DNA of 64,000 nucleotides, from contig NZ_VFNV01000001.1 in assembly GCF_006715765.1 (NCBI RefSeq), positions 2,418,001 to 2,482,000 of the forward strand. Reading direction: 5' to 3'. This DNA is from Rarobacter incanus. Its GTDB lineage: Bacteria; Actinomycetota; Actinomycetes; Actinomycetales; Cellulomonadaceae. Both the position numbers and the translations under genes were made by a program. Positions 42,253 through 50,286 of this stretch are shown in pieces; positions within the stretch are counted from its first letter, which is position 1; each line of letters starts with the position of its first letter. Under the pieces are notes generated by a model that did no database searches, was not told the DNA's origin, and saw nothing but the letters and a program-made list of their open reading frames with translations.

Positions 42253-44148
42253 CTAGCGTTTCCCGCGTGCGGCGCGGAGCCCGTTGAGGATCACCAGGAC
42301 CTCGGCGATCTCGTGCACGAGGACCACGGCGGCGAGTCCGAGGATGCCGAAGAGGGCGAGCGGGAGCAGTGCGGTGATGATCAGCAGCGAGAGGATGATG
42401 TTCTGGTTGATGATGCGCCTGCCGCGGCGGGCGTGGGCGAACGCGCGTGGGAGCAACCGCAAGTCGTGGCCGGTGAAGGCGACGTCGGCGGATTCGATCG
42501 CGGCGTCCGAGCCGGTCGCTCCCATGGCGATCCCGATGTCCGCGGCGGCCAGGGCCGGGGCGTCGTTGATGCCGTCGCCGATCATCGCGACCGAGCCGGT
42601 CCTGCCGAGTTCGGAGATCGCGGCGGATTTGTCCTCGGGGCGCAGCTCGGCGCGCACGTCCTCGATCCCGGCCTGCGCGGCCAGCGCGTGGGCGGTGCGG
42701 GTGTTGTCGCCGGTGAGCATGGTCACCCCGACGCCCTGAGCTGTGAGGGTGCGCACGACCTCGGGGACCTCGGGGCGCAGCTCGTCGCGAACCCCAATCG
42801 CGGCGACCGGCACGCCGTCGCGGTGCACGACAACGACCGTCATGCCTTGCTCCTCCAGGTCCGAGACCTGGTCGCGGAGCGTCCCGGGGTCGAGCCAGCG
42901 AGGGCTGCCGACGGTGATCTTCGTGCCGTTGAGATGGCCTTCGATGCCGTGCCCGGCCTGCTCGGTTACGTCCTCGGCCGCGGGTGCTTCTGGTGCTGCG
43001 GCGGTGATCGCTGCGGCCAGCGGGTGGGTGCTGTGCTGTTCCAGGGCCGCCGCCCAGTGAAGTGCCTGTGCTTCCGTCACGCCGTCCGCTGTGAGCACGG
43101 CCGTGACTGTCGGTTCGTTGCGGGTGAGCGTGCCGGTCTTGTCCACGGCGATGTGGTGGATGGTGCCGAAGCGTTCGAAGACGGCGCCGGATTTGATGAT
43201 CACGCCGAACCGGCTGGCCGAGCCGATCGCGGCGACGACCGTGAGCGGCACGGAGATCGCCAGCGCGCATGGCGACGCGGCGACGAGCACGACGAGGGCG
43301 CGGGTGATCCACAGTTCCGGATCGCCGAGCAGCGAGCCGATGAGTGCGACGAGGGCGGCGAGCACGAGCACGCCGGGCACCAGCGGGCGGGCGATCCGGT
43401 CCGCGAGACGGGCACGGTGGCCTTTCTCTGCCTGCGCCTGCTCGACGAGCTCGACGATCGTGGTGAGGGAGTTGTCGGTGCCTGCCGCGGTCGTCTCGAT
43501 CTCCAAGGCTCCGGCGGCGTTGATCGCCCCGGCCGACACCGTGTCGCCGGGCTCGACTTCGACCGGGATCGACTCTCCGGTGATCGCCGAGGTGTCCAGG
43601 CTGGAGCGCCCGGACCGGACGATCCCGTCGGTCGCGATCCGTTCACCGGGGCGGACGAGCATGAGTTGCCCGACGGTGAGGTCTTTCGCCGGGATCTCGA
43701 CCGAGGCGCCGTTACTGCGGACGGTCGCGGTCTCCGGGACGAGTTTGAGTAGCGCCCGCAGTCCGCCGCGGGCACGGTCCATCGCCTTGTCCTCCAGTGC
43801 CTCGGCGATCGAGTAGAGGAACGCCAGCGCGGCGGCCTCCTCGACGTAGCCGAGGATCACCGCGCCGACGGCGCTGATCGTCATCAGCAGGCCGATGCCG
43901 AGCTTGCGCTTCGTGACGAGGTTCCGGATCGCGCCGGGCGTGAACGTCGATGCGCCCAGCAGCAGGCCGATCCAGAACGCCACCACAGCCGCGATCTCTG
44001 CCCCGGCCCACTCCAGGACCAGTCCGGTGCCGAACGCGACGCCGGAGAAGACGGGCACCATGATCCCGCGGTCTCGCCACCACGGGCGCTCTACTTCCTC
44101 GGTTTCCGGGGTGGTGGTCGGCTCGTCGCAGCCGCACGCGGCGCTCAC
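42253..44148 (-). CDS. P1B-type heavy-metal-exporting ATPase
   Basis: The GTG start at 44148 overlaps the regulator stop (GTGA) and gives 631 residues; the longer frame from 44196 would overlap the regulator gene without need. The phosphorylation motif DKTGTLT is near residue 336, HPLAAAI and GDGINDAPALAAADIGIAMG follow. The membrane metal site reads SPCAL (near residue 291) rather than CPC, and the last helix has HEIAEVLV; SPC and HE-type motifs are found in P1B-4 pumps (Co2+/Fe2+/Zn2+/Cd2+). There is no N-terminal HMA domain, only a Cys-rich start (ACGCDE). It is coupled to a CmtR-like regulator, which argues for Cd2+/Pb2+ or related ions as inducers. Confidence 0.88.
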   Translation of the reverse strand: MSAACGCDEPTTTPETEEVERPWWRDRGIMVPVFSGVAFGTGLVLEWAGAEIAAVVAFWIGLLLGASTFTPGAIRNLVTKRKLGIGLLMTISAVGAVILGYVEEAAALAFLYSIAEALEDKAMDRARGGLRALLKLVPETATVRSNGASVEIPAKDLTVGQLMLVRPGERIATDGIVRSGRSSLDTSAITGESIPVEVEPGDTVSAGAINAAGALEIETTAAGTDNSLTTIVELVEQAQAEKGHRARLADRIARPLVPGVLVLAALVALIGSLLGDPELWITRALVVLVAASPCALAISVPLTVVAAIGSASRFGVIIKSGAVFERFGTIHHIAVDKTGTLTRNEPTVTAVLTADGVTEAQALHWAAALEQHSTHPLAAAITAAAPEAPAAEDVTEQAGHGIEGHLNGTKITVGSPRWLDPGTLRDQVSDLEEQGMTVVVVHRDGVPVAAIGVRDELRPEVPEVVRTLTAQGVGVTMLTGDNTRTAHALAAQAGIEDVRAELRPEDKSAAISELGRTGSVAMIGDGINDAPALAAADIGIAMGATGSDAAIESADVAFTGHDLRLLPRAFAHARRGRRIINQNIILSLLIITALLPLALFGILGLAAVVLVHEIAEVLVILNGLRAARGKR

Positions 44149-44498
44149 GCGCCCGCCCCGAAGCATCCCGGCACGGTGCAGGCCGAGTCCAGGCACGGGG
44201 CGCTCTCATCGACGGCCAACGTCACGTCGATGAGCGCTGTCAGCGCCGCGGTCAGGTGCGGGTCCGCGATCTCGTAGCGCGTCTGCCGGCCCTCGGGCTC
44301 GGCGACCACGATGCCGCAGTCGCGCAGACACGTCAGATGGTTCGAGACGTTCGAGCGGGTCAGTTCCAGCCCGCGTGAGAGCACCGCCGGGTAGCTCGGG
44401 CCGTCCAGCAGGGTCATCAGGATCCGGGAGCGCGTCGGGTCCGCCATCGCCCGGCCGAGCCGGTTCATGACGTCGAGACGCGAAGTAATAGTCAGCAT
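44145..44498 (-). CDS. cmtR: ArsR-family metal sensor, CmtR-like
   Basis: The 117-residue winged-helix protein shows ADPTRSRILMTLLDG, LTRSNVSNHLTCLRDCG and a Cys-rich tail (APCLDSACTVPGC). The two cysteines in the recognition helix (CLRDCG) match C57 and C61 of mycobacterial CmtR, which senses Cd2+/Pb2+ together with a C-terminal cysteine; here the tail has three. It should repress itself and the ATPase and release DNA on metal binding. The ATG at 44498 has no ribosome binding site, and a TATAGT -10 sits 6 bases upstream, so the message is probably leaderless. Its stop overlaps the ATPase start. Confidence 0.88.
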   Translation of the reverse strand: MLTITSRLDVMNRLGRAMADPTRSRILMTLLDGPSYPAVLSRGLELTRSNVSNHLTCLRDCGIVVAEPEGRQTRYEIADPHLTAALTALIDVTLAVDESAPCLDSACTVPGCFGAGA

Positions 44499-44534
44499 GC
44501 ACTGACTATACACTGGATGCTGACTCGTTGTCGA
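44488..44534 (-). promoter_or_regulatory. cmtR promoter (leaderless) with overlapping operator
   Basis: On the minus strand, TCGACA (44529-44534) and TATAGT (44505-44510) are 18 bases apart, and the ATG follows the -10 by 6 bases. An inverted repeat ATAGTCAG-N6-CTGACTAT (44488-44509) covers the -10, the start site and the start codon, a position suited to autorepression by CmtR. The -35 lies in the 3' end spacer of the recombinase-like gene. Confidence 0.7.
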
Positions 44535-46302
44535 TCTCTCCCGTGTGTGTCGGGGCGCGTTCGCCTGGGGTGGGTGGTTCGAGGATCGTGGCCGAGTAGC
44601 GCAGCGCGGTCTCGATGCCGATGCCGAAGAGGTCGCAGACGCGTCTGACGTCGCCGCCGGTCTGTTCGACCTCGTAGAGAATCCGGTCGGTGCGCAGCGC
44701 CTGGGCAGTGACACCGGCTTTCTTCCAGGGGAAGTTCCGGCTGGGCGGTGAGAGACGGGGCGCGGTCTGGATGGTGACGAGCAGGTAGGGATTCTTCGTT
44801 TCCGGCCAGCGTTTGGCTCGGTGGTCGAGCCAGGCAGTGAGGCGGACGCGGACCGGCTTCGCGAGCGGGATGGACCGGCCATCGGGCATCCGCAGTCGCC
44901 CGTCGATGATGTCGGTGAGCTGGACGTGCTGGACCTGCTGTGTGGTCAGGGCGTGGAAGGCGATGAGTGAGACGGCCAGCGCGATCGCGGGGTCGGGGTT
45001 GGTGAGGGCGTCGCGGATCGCGGTGGGTTCCATCGGCAGCGGCATGTTGCGCTTGGGGCCGCGCAGCGGGATCGCTTTCGTCGGGTCGAGGAAGACCAGT
45101 TTGCGGCCGCGCAGGATCGTGAACAGGGTGCGGAAGCCGAGCATCATGGTGTGACGGCGCGAGGGATCGTCGGGGAGCATGGCGAGGATGTCCTCGGTGC
45201 TGATGCCGACGAGGCTGGTGCGCCCGTCTTCGACCCAGCGGGTGATCGCGGGGAGGATGCCATACATCTGACCCTTGACCGTCATCGTGTCGCGGGGCTG
45301 GCGGCGCGGCGGGGTCTTGGAGCCGTCGACCATGATGTCGCGCCAGAGCTCAAGCTGCGATCGCATCGGCTCGGGAAGGGCCTGGGTCTTGCGTGCGAAG
45401 AGCTTGGTGAAGGACGGCACCCTATCGTCGATGAGGAGACCTGCGTCTTCGAGGACTTCGATGGTGGAGCGGATGTTGCCATCGTCGTCGTAGGAGCGCA
45501 TCGCGAGGATGTCGGAGGCGCGGAAGCGCAGATTCGCGCCGGGGAACACGAGCTGCAGGACTTTCAGGGTGCGCCGGACCTGGTTGGTCTGTCGCTTGCT
45601 CCATGCGTACTCGCCGGCTCGGGCGTAGAGGAAGTGATCAGTGCGGGAGGTGATGTCGCGCAGCCGGATCTCGTTGGAGCACTGCCGGAGCAGCTCGGGG
45701 TCAGGGTCAATGTGGAACAGCACCGGCTGGTAGCTGGCCGCCACTGGCGGTGGCGTGTTGATGACGCGGATCGCTTCGCTGACACTCATCGCCATCGGCA
45801 GGTGGAGTTCCGCGGGCCTACGAGAGTCGTTCATTGAGGCGAGGAAGAGCTGCTGGCCGTAGGTGCGGGCCGCGTCGAGGTCGAGCGGCTGTCCGGGCGT
45901 CTGGTGGTAGCGGGCGGTTTCCAGGCACAACCGGCAGTAGCCTTGCTCGCCAAGGGTGACCTGCCGGTGACAGGAGACGCATTCGCCCTGCGGGTAGTGC
46001 GTAAACCACCAACGGCACTTCCAGCAGCGCCAGTTGCGCCCACGGTAGACGCCCCAGGCAAGGCAGTCGCGGCAGGAGCCGACGTAGCCGGGGCTGCCCG
46101 GGTGACAGTTGGCGCAGAGCCCCTGGGTGTAATACTCGCTCGAACCGCACTTGCTGCAGGGCGGCGGGGTGAACGGGCCACCGGGGATGCAGTCATAGCA
46201 GAAGTCGATGCGGGGTGTGAGCCACGCGGCCGGCTTGACCCCGCAGCCCGTGCAGGGCAGCGGCGGACTCAGAGGCCCGTTCGGGCCGCGTGCGGGGCTC
46301 AT
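44506..46302 (-). CDS. TnpB-like protein: zinc-ribbon array fused to degenerate tyrosine-recombinase domain
   Basis: The first 130 of 598 residues hold seven or more CxxC pairs (CTGCG, CYDC, CSKCG, CANC, CRDC, CWKC, CVSC, CRLC), i.e. several zinc ribbons. The C-terminal 200 residues follow a tyrosine-recombinase layout (AFHALTTQQVQHVQLTDI; LRTDRILYEVEQTGGDVRRVCDLFGIGIETALRYS). The usual catalytic Arg (replaced in TTQQV) and the HxxR box are altered, while a Tyr in the expected place (ALRYS) remains. It resembles Tn554 TnpB in size and position. It is probably a partner subunit of the intact recombinase rather than an independent enzyme. Its start overlaps the XRE stop (ATGA). Confidence 0.68.
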   Translation of the reverse strand: MSPARGPNGPLSPPLPCTGCGVKPAAWLTPRIDFCYDCIPGGPFTPPPCSKCGSSEYYTQGLCANCHPGSPGYVGSCRDCLAWGVYRGRNWRCWKCRWWFTHYPQGECVSCHRQVTLGEQGYCRLCLETARYHQTPGQPLDLDAARTYGQQLFLASMNDSRRPAELHLPMAMSVSEAIRVINTPPPVAASYQPVLFHIDPDPELLRQCSNEIRLRDITSRTDHFLYARAGEYAWSKRQTNQVRRTLKVLQLVFPGANLRFRASDILAMRSYDDDGNIRSTIEVLEDAGLLIDDRVPSFTKLFARKTQALPEPMRSQLELWRDIMVDGSKTPPRRQPRDTMTVKGQMYGILPAITRWVEDGRTSLVGISTEDILAMLPDDPSRRHTMMLGFRTLFTILRGRKLVFLDPTKAIPLRGPKRNMPLPMEPTAIRDALTNPDPAIALAVSLIAFHALTTQQVQHVQLTDIIDGRLRMPDGRSIPLAKPVRVRLTAWLDHRAKRWPETKNPYLLVTIQTAPRLSPPSRNFPWKKAGVTAQALRTDRILYEVEQTGGDVRRVCDLFGIGIETALRYSATILEPPTPGERAPTHTGEIDNESASSV

Positions 46303-46625
46303 AACGGCGGGGCGGGCCGGTCGTGCTTCGGACCGAACCGGGGCGTCACGATGTTCGAGTTCCCGTTGGCTTCCTGCTGCTTGGACCCCGGCTTACGGGC
46401 TTGGACCTTCTCCGGCTCGGGCACCAGCAAGTCAGTCGGCTTGCAGGCGAGGACATGGCAGATGACGTCGAGGTCGTCCAGCCGGATCGTCGTCGGGGTG
46501 CCCGTCCACAGCCCGGACATCTTGCCCTGGCTGATCTCTAGCCCGGCTTCGGCGAGCATCCGCCGCAGTTCCGCCGACTTCCAGATGCCACGCTCGGCGG
46601 CCTGGACTCGCAGGTTCCATTTCAT
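46299..46625 (-). CDS. Small XRE-type HTH protein of the recombinase module
   Basis: The start at 46625 (MKWNLRVQAAERG) overlaps the recombinase stop (ATGA) and gives 108 residues. A Cro/C1-type HTH is visible (SAELRRMLAEAGLEISQGKMSGLW, IRLDDLDVICHVLACKPTDLLV). The basic C-terminal tail has no motif. Position and size match TnpC of Tn554-type elements, which helps orientation or frequency of transposition; here it may also regulate the module. The longer open frame up to 47009 only mirrors the recombinase gene. Confidence 0.72.
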   Translation of the reverse strand: MKWNLRVQAAERGIWKSAELRRMLAEAGLEISQGKMSGLWTGTPTTIRLDDLDVICHVLACKPTDLLVPEPEKVQARKPGSKQQEANGNSNIVTPRFGPKHDRPAPPL

Positions 46626-47710
46626 CGCGTGGTCATCCCTTCGAATCGATCTTCCAGCCGTTGGTTCGCCTGCATCCACGAGTCCTCGACGTGCTCGCCC
46701 GGGACGTGGATGTACTGCGTCGTGGTCGAGAGCCATTGGTGCCCCAGCAGCTCTTGCAGAGCTTTCAGATCCATGCCCGCCAGATACAGCGATGACGCGC
46801 AATAGTGGCGGAGCACATGCGGCGTCATCCGTCCTCCGGCCCAGGCGGGCAAGAATCGCTCGGTCGCTCGGGTCAGTCCTCGCCGGAGCACATCGTCGCT
46901 GGCCCGCCACGAACGGCCGAGCTCGTGGTCGAACCGCTCGGACGGGATCATCGGGGCATCTGGGTTGTCCCAGTCGGGGCCGAACCGGTGCCGTACATCG
47001 CCGAGCCACCAGTCGATGAGCTGGTCCGCGCCGTTGATCGCGGGCACCAGACGTTGCTTGGACCCGCGTCCGCGTGAGCCTTTCCCGAACCGGACATGCA
47101 ACTTGCCCAGCGCCCCGAGATCAGGTCGCCAGTCACGGATGTCGAGTTTCGTGCTCTCGGTGATGCGCACCCCGACCCGTCGCCAGAGTGATGCGGCGAA
47201 GTAGTTCCTCGCGGCCGGCAGATAGCGTCGCTCGTCTTGGAGCGAGGCCGCCCACCCGCCGAAGAGCCGATCGATCTCCACATCCGAGGGCGGCACACGG
47301 ACCTTGCCCAGCGATGCGCCGGACTGTCGGTTGTGCTCGTCGACGGGCTGCTCGATCACCCACTCGGTCAGCGCGTTGATGTCGCCCTGATAGCGGGCAA
47401 TGGCGAAGTCGTAGAATTGCGCGATCGCTCCCGCCTTGCTCGCTCGGGTCGTGACCGCCAGCCCCGCCCGTCGCAGCCCGGCCAGGAACGCATCGGCGTC
47501 GGAGGGCCTCGCCTGCCACAGCGGGGCGTCGAGGTGACGCAAGAACTCGAACACGACCGCCCTGGACTGCGCGATATAGCCGTCGCTGAGCCCGGCAGCG
47601 GCCATCGCGAGCGCGTACTGGTCGATGATCTCCTGCTCGAAGTCGGCAGCATCTTCCTCAGACCGCCAACCCCTGGCGGTTCCGATGCTCCGCACCGCGG
47701 CGAGCTTCAT
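46622..47710 (-). CDS. Tyrosine recombinase (TnpA-like)
   Basis: The 362-residue protein has an N-terminal SAM-like core-binding part and a complete catalytic set: Arg in VGVRITESTKLDI, HVLRHYCASS (HxxR), LLGHQW (His) and TTQYIHV (Tyr nucleophile). It heads a three-gene unit with 4-bp overlaps. It is not placed at the tRNA junction, so it probably moves the inner module (metal resistance) rather than the ICE, whose integrase is the serine recombinase. Direct repeats that may be arm sites lie just upstream. Confidence 0.87.
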   Translation of the reverse strand: MKLAAVRSIGTARGWRSEEDAADFEQEIIDQYALAMAAAGLSDGYIAQSRAVVFEFLRHLDAPLWQARPSDADAFLAGLRRAGLAVTTRASKAGAIAQFYDFAIARYQGDINALTEWVIEQPVDEHNRQSGASLGKVRVPPSDVEIDRLFGGWAASLQDERRYLPAARNYFAASLWRRVGVRITESTKLDIRDWRPDLGALGKLHVRFGKGSRGRGSKQRLVPAINGADQLIDWWLGDVRHRFGPDWDNPDAPMIPSERFDHELGRSWRASDDVLRRGLTRATERFLPAWAGGRMTPHVLRHYCASSLYLAGMDLKALQELLGHQWLSTTTQYIHVPGEHVEDSWMQANQRLEDRFEGMTTR

Positions 47711-47722
47711 CGCTCCGCAGCT

Positions 47723-47784
47723 TCAGGAATCGTGACCATGCATCAAAAATACCGCAAAAGTGTCAGGAATCATGATGGTTCATC
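47723..47784. repeat. Direct repeat upstream of the tyrosine recombinase
   Basis: TCAGGAATC-n-TGA is found at 47723-47731 and again at 47763-47771, each followed after 11 or so bases by CATC, with a 40-bp period in an A-rich stretch that is unusual for this GC-rich region. Possible recombinase arm-binding sites or end of the inner element. Confidence 0.45.
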
Positions 47785-47886
47785 GGGATTCTCGACAGGC
47801 GGCGAGGCCGTTGCAGGGGCGGGCCAAGCGCACCTGAGAGGCATGAACCTCAGTCAGGAAGACGCGGGTCTAGAGATAGGCCACCG

Positions 47887-48438
47887 ATGAACCTCACCAG
47901 CCCGCGCCGATCCCACCCCGATGACGACGACGGAATGGCTCCGGTTGAGCTGCCGCATGTCCTCGTGATCGTCGCTCCCAACGGGACACTGACCGCGACC
48001 GTCGATGGAACACCTATCCCAGCACCCGGCGAGACCGCGTGGACGCGGACGACATTCGGGCCGCTCATGGACGCGATCACCAAGGACCGTGCCGTCGCGG
48101 TCCGGGTGGAGGTGCGTGAGTGCGACGGGAGCGTCTTCACTGACATCATCCGCCCCCGCACACCCCGACGCGCAGTGACGCTGCCGGAGAAGCCGGTGCC
48201 GGAGACGCGGCGGAGCCGTCACGCACGCCGGGTGCCGCGTTTGATGGAGGTCACCGCCGACGGATTCGTCCCCGGTGAGGATGTCGCCGTCGCGACAATC
48301 GTGTCCCACACCGACGCGACCGGAACCGGTGAGGCACGCGCGCTCATCGACCTCGACACCCTGCCCGATGCTGCGGGGCAGGAAGTGATTCTGCTCGGGC
48401 GTATCTCGGGCACGTTCACGGTGCGGCGGCTGACATGA
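47887..48438 (+). CDS. Hypothetical ICE protein ahead of the coupling protein
   Basis: The 183-residue soluble protein has two similar beta-rich halves (VELPHVLVIVAPNGTLTATVDGTPIPAPGETAW; RVPRLMEVTADGFVPGEDVAVATIVSHTDATGTG). No family is recognised. It overlaps the VirD4-like gene by 4 bp and so belongs to the transfer operon. The ATG at 47887 has weak ribosome binding signals. An upstream ATG at 47843 directly behind a GCGCACCTG word (47828-47836) is in another frame (44 bases upstream) and not usable for this protein. Confidence 0.6.
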   Translation: MNLTSPRRSHPDDDDGMAPVELPHVLVIVAPNGTLTATVDGTPIPAPGETAWTRTTFGPLMDAITKDRAVAVRVEVRECDGSVFTDIIRPRTPRRAVTLPEKPVPETRRSRHARRVPRLMEVTADGFVPGEDVAVATIVSHTDATGTGEARALIDLDTLPDAAGQEVILLGRISGTFTVRRLT

Positions 48439-50207
48439 ACCAGCGACAAACAGGGGGCATGGGCGACGAACTCACCAACGCCGCCCTCATCGGACTGATC
48501 GGCATGTTCGGCATCGCCCTCATCCTGCGCGCAGCCGGCAGCGTCACCGCGTTCCTCACCGGCCTGCCGCAGCCGGACGCCGGCCCGGCTGCGGGCCTCG
48601 GGGTGCTGTTCAACCCCGCCGACCCCGCGACCGCGCTCAGTGCCGAGGGCCTCAACCCGGTCCTGTACTGGCTCGTCAGCGCTGTCATGCTCGGCGGGCT
48701 CGCCGCCTTCGCGGTGTGGCTGTGGATCGTGCTGCGCCACCACACCAGGAAGACCGAGACCGACCCGCACCGCCTCGCCGGGATCGCCACCAGCCAGGAA
48801 GTGAAGACGGCCGCGTCGGCGAAGGCACTGCTACACCGCGCCGGGACGTTGCGGCCGTCGCTGGAATCCCCAACGCCGGAGGATGTCGGCTACCTCCTCG
48901 GAGCCAGCCGCGGAACGAAGGTATGGGCATCGGTCGAGGACTCGATCCTCCTGATCGGGCCACCCCGCTCCGGCAAAGGCCTCCATGTCGTCATCAACGC
49001 GATCCTCGACGCACCCGGCGCGGTCGTCACCACCAGCACCCGGCCCGACAACCTCACCGCCACCCTCCGCGCCCGCCGCCGTCGCGGGCCAGTCGCGGTG
49101 TTCGACCCGCAACGCCTGGCCGACGGCATCCCTGCCGGGCTGCGCTGGTCACCCGTGCGCGGCTGCCACGACCCACTCACCGCGATGATCCGCGCCAACG
49201 GCCTCGCCGCCGCCACCGGACTCTCCGCTGGTGGGGTCGAGTCCGGAGGCTTCTGGGAAGGCAAGACCCGCACCGCGCTTCAGAGCTTGCTGCACGCCGC
49301 AGCCCTCGACGGCAGACCACCCGCCGAACTGTTCAGATGGACCCTCGACCCCTCGGCTGCCTCCGAAGCGGTCGCGATCCTCAACTCCCACCCGAACGCG
49401 GCGATGGGCTGGGACGACTCCCTGGCCGCGATGATCGACGCCGACCCCAAAACCCGCGACAGCATCTGGCAAGGCGTCTCCCTCGCCCTCTCCGCCCTTG
49501 CTGACCCGCGCGTACTCGATGCCGTCTCACCCGGACCCGACGAGCAGTTCGACCCCGAGACCTTCCTCACCGAGCAGGGCACCCTCTACCTGCTCGCCAC
49601 CGGCGCCGGTGCGGGTGCATCGGCGTCGCTGGTTGCGGCGTTCGTGGAAGACCTGATCGAGACAGCGCGCAGGCTCGCCGCACGCTCGCCCGGTGCTCGG
49701 CTCGATCCGCCGCTGCTGCTCGCGCTCGACGAGATTGGGAACCTCGCGCCCCTGCCGTCGCTCCCGACGCTCATGGCCGAAGGCGGCGGCACCGGGATCA
49801 CGACCATGCCCGTGTTGCAGTCGCTCGCCCAAGCCCGCGACCGGTGGAGCGAGCACCAGGCCGGCGCGATCTGGGACGCCAGCATCGTCAAGATCATCCT
49901 CGGCGGTGCCTCCAACAGCCGCGACCTCCAAGACCTCTCCACCCTCATCGGCGAACGCGACGAATACACCGACAGTGTGACCCTCGGCGACCGCGGCACC
50001 CGCTCCAACCAACGCTCCATCCGCCGCGTGCCGATCCTGCCGCCCGACCGCATCCGCACGCTGCCGTTCGGCACCGGCATCACCATGCTCCGCTCCGCAC
50101 CACCCATCCTCACCGACCTGCGGGCCTGGCCATCCCGGCCGGATGCCGCGCAGCTCCGTAGCGACCGCGCCGAACTCGAAGCACTCCTGCGCCGCCCCGC
50201 ACCCTGA
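48435..50207 (+). CDS. VirD4/TraG-type coupling protein
   Basis: The 590-residue protein has two N-terminal membrane helices (LIGLIGMFGIALILRAAGSVTAFL, VLYWLVSAVMLGGLAAFAVWLWIVL). Walker A LLIGPPRSGKGLH is near residues 174-186, and Walker B LLLALDEIGNLAPLPSLPTLMAEGGGTGI near 430. It brings the relaxase-DNA complex to the mating channel. Upstream overlap with the hypothetical gene; 79 bp separate it from the SSB gene. Confidence 0.9.
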   Translation: MNQRQTGGMGDELTNAALIGLIGMFGIALILRAAGSVTAFLTGLPQPDAGPAAGLGVLFNPADPATALSAEGLNPVLYWLVSAVMLGGLAAFAVWLWIVLRHHTRKTETDPHRLAGIATSQEVKTAASAKALLHRAGTLRPSLESPTPEDVGYLLGASRGTKVWASVEDSILLIGPPRSGKGLHVVINAILDAPGAVVTTSTRPDNLTATLRARRRRGPVAVFDPQRLADGIPAGLRWSPVRGCHDPLTAMIRANGLAAATGLSAGGVESGGFWEGKTRTALQSLLHAAALDGRPPAELFRWTLDPSAASEAVAILNSHPNAAMGWDDSLAAMIDADPKTRDSIWQGVSLALSALADPRVLDAVSPGPDEQFDPETFLTEQGTLYLLATGAGAGASASLVAAFVEDLIETARRLAARSPGARLDPPLLLALDEIGNLAPLPSLPTLMAEGGGTGITTMPVLQSLAQARDRWSEHQAGAIWDASIVKIILGGASNSRDLQDLSTLIGERDEYTDSVTLGDRGTRSNQRSIRRVPILPPDRIRTLPFGTGITMLRSAPPILTDLRAWPSRPDAAQLRSDRAELEALLRRPAP

Positions 50208-50286
50208 CGGCTCTGGGTGCCGGGGCGCACCTGCCTCTCACAGCGATCACATGCAGCGGGTCGCCCGAGTTCAGGAGGACGCCATC

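Larger units (their letters stand above)
42124..47886 (-). mobile_element. Tn554-like recombinase module with metal-resistance cargo
   Basis: Five minus-strand genes (tyrosine recombinase, XRE protein, zinc-ribbon recombinase-like protein, CmtR-like regulator, metal ATPase) are inserted between the VirB4-like gene and the next plus-strand transfer genes. Sizes of the first three (362, 108, 598 residues) parallel TnpA, TnpC and TnpB of Tn554. The exact ends are not visible; the limits given are the flanking backbone genes. Confidence 0.6.

Noticed and set aside
42154-43752. Plus-strand frame of 532 codons opposite the metal ATPase
   Set aside because: The repetitive Gly/Asp/Arg composition is typical of an antisense shadow; the ATPase motifs are on the minus strand.
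46622-47710. Tyrosine recombinase as integrase of the whole ICE
   Set aside because: It lies inside the element as head of a Tn554-like trio, 6 kb from the tRNA junction, where the serine recombinase sits.
47843-47886. Short reading frame starting at ATG 47843
   Set aside because: It is not in frame with the 47887 gene and has no ribosome binding site; noted only because it follows the GCGCACCTG word.
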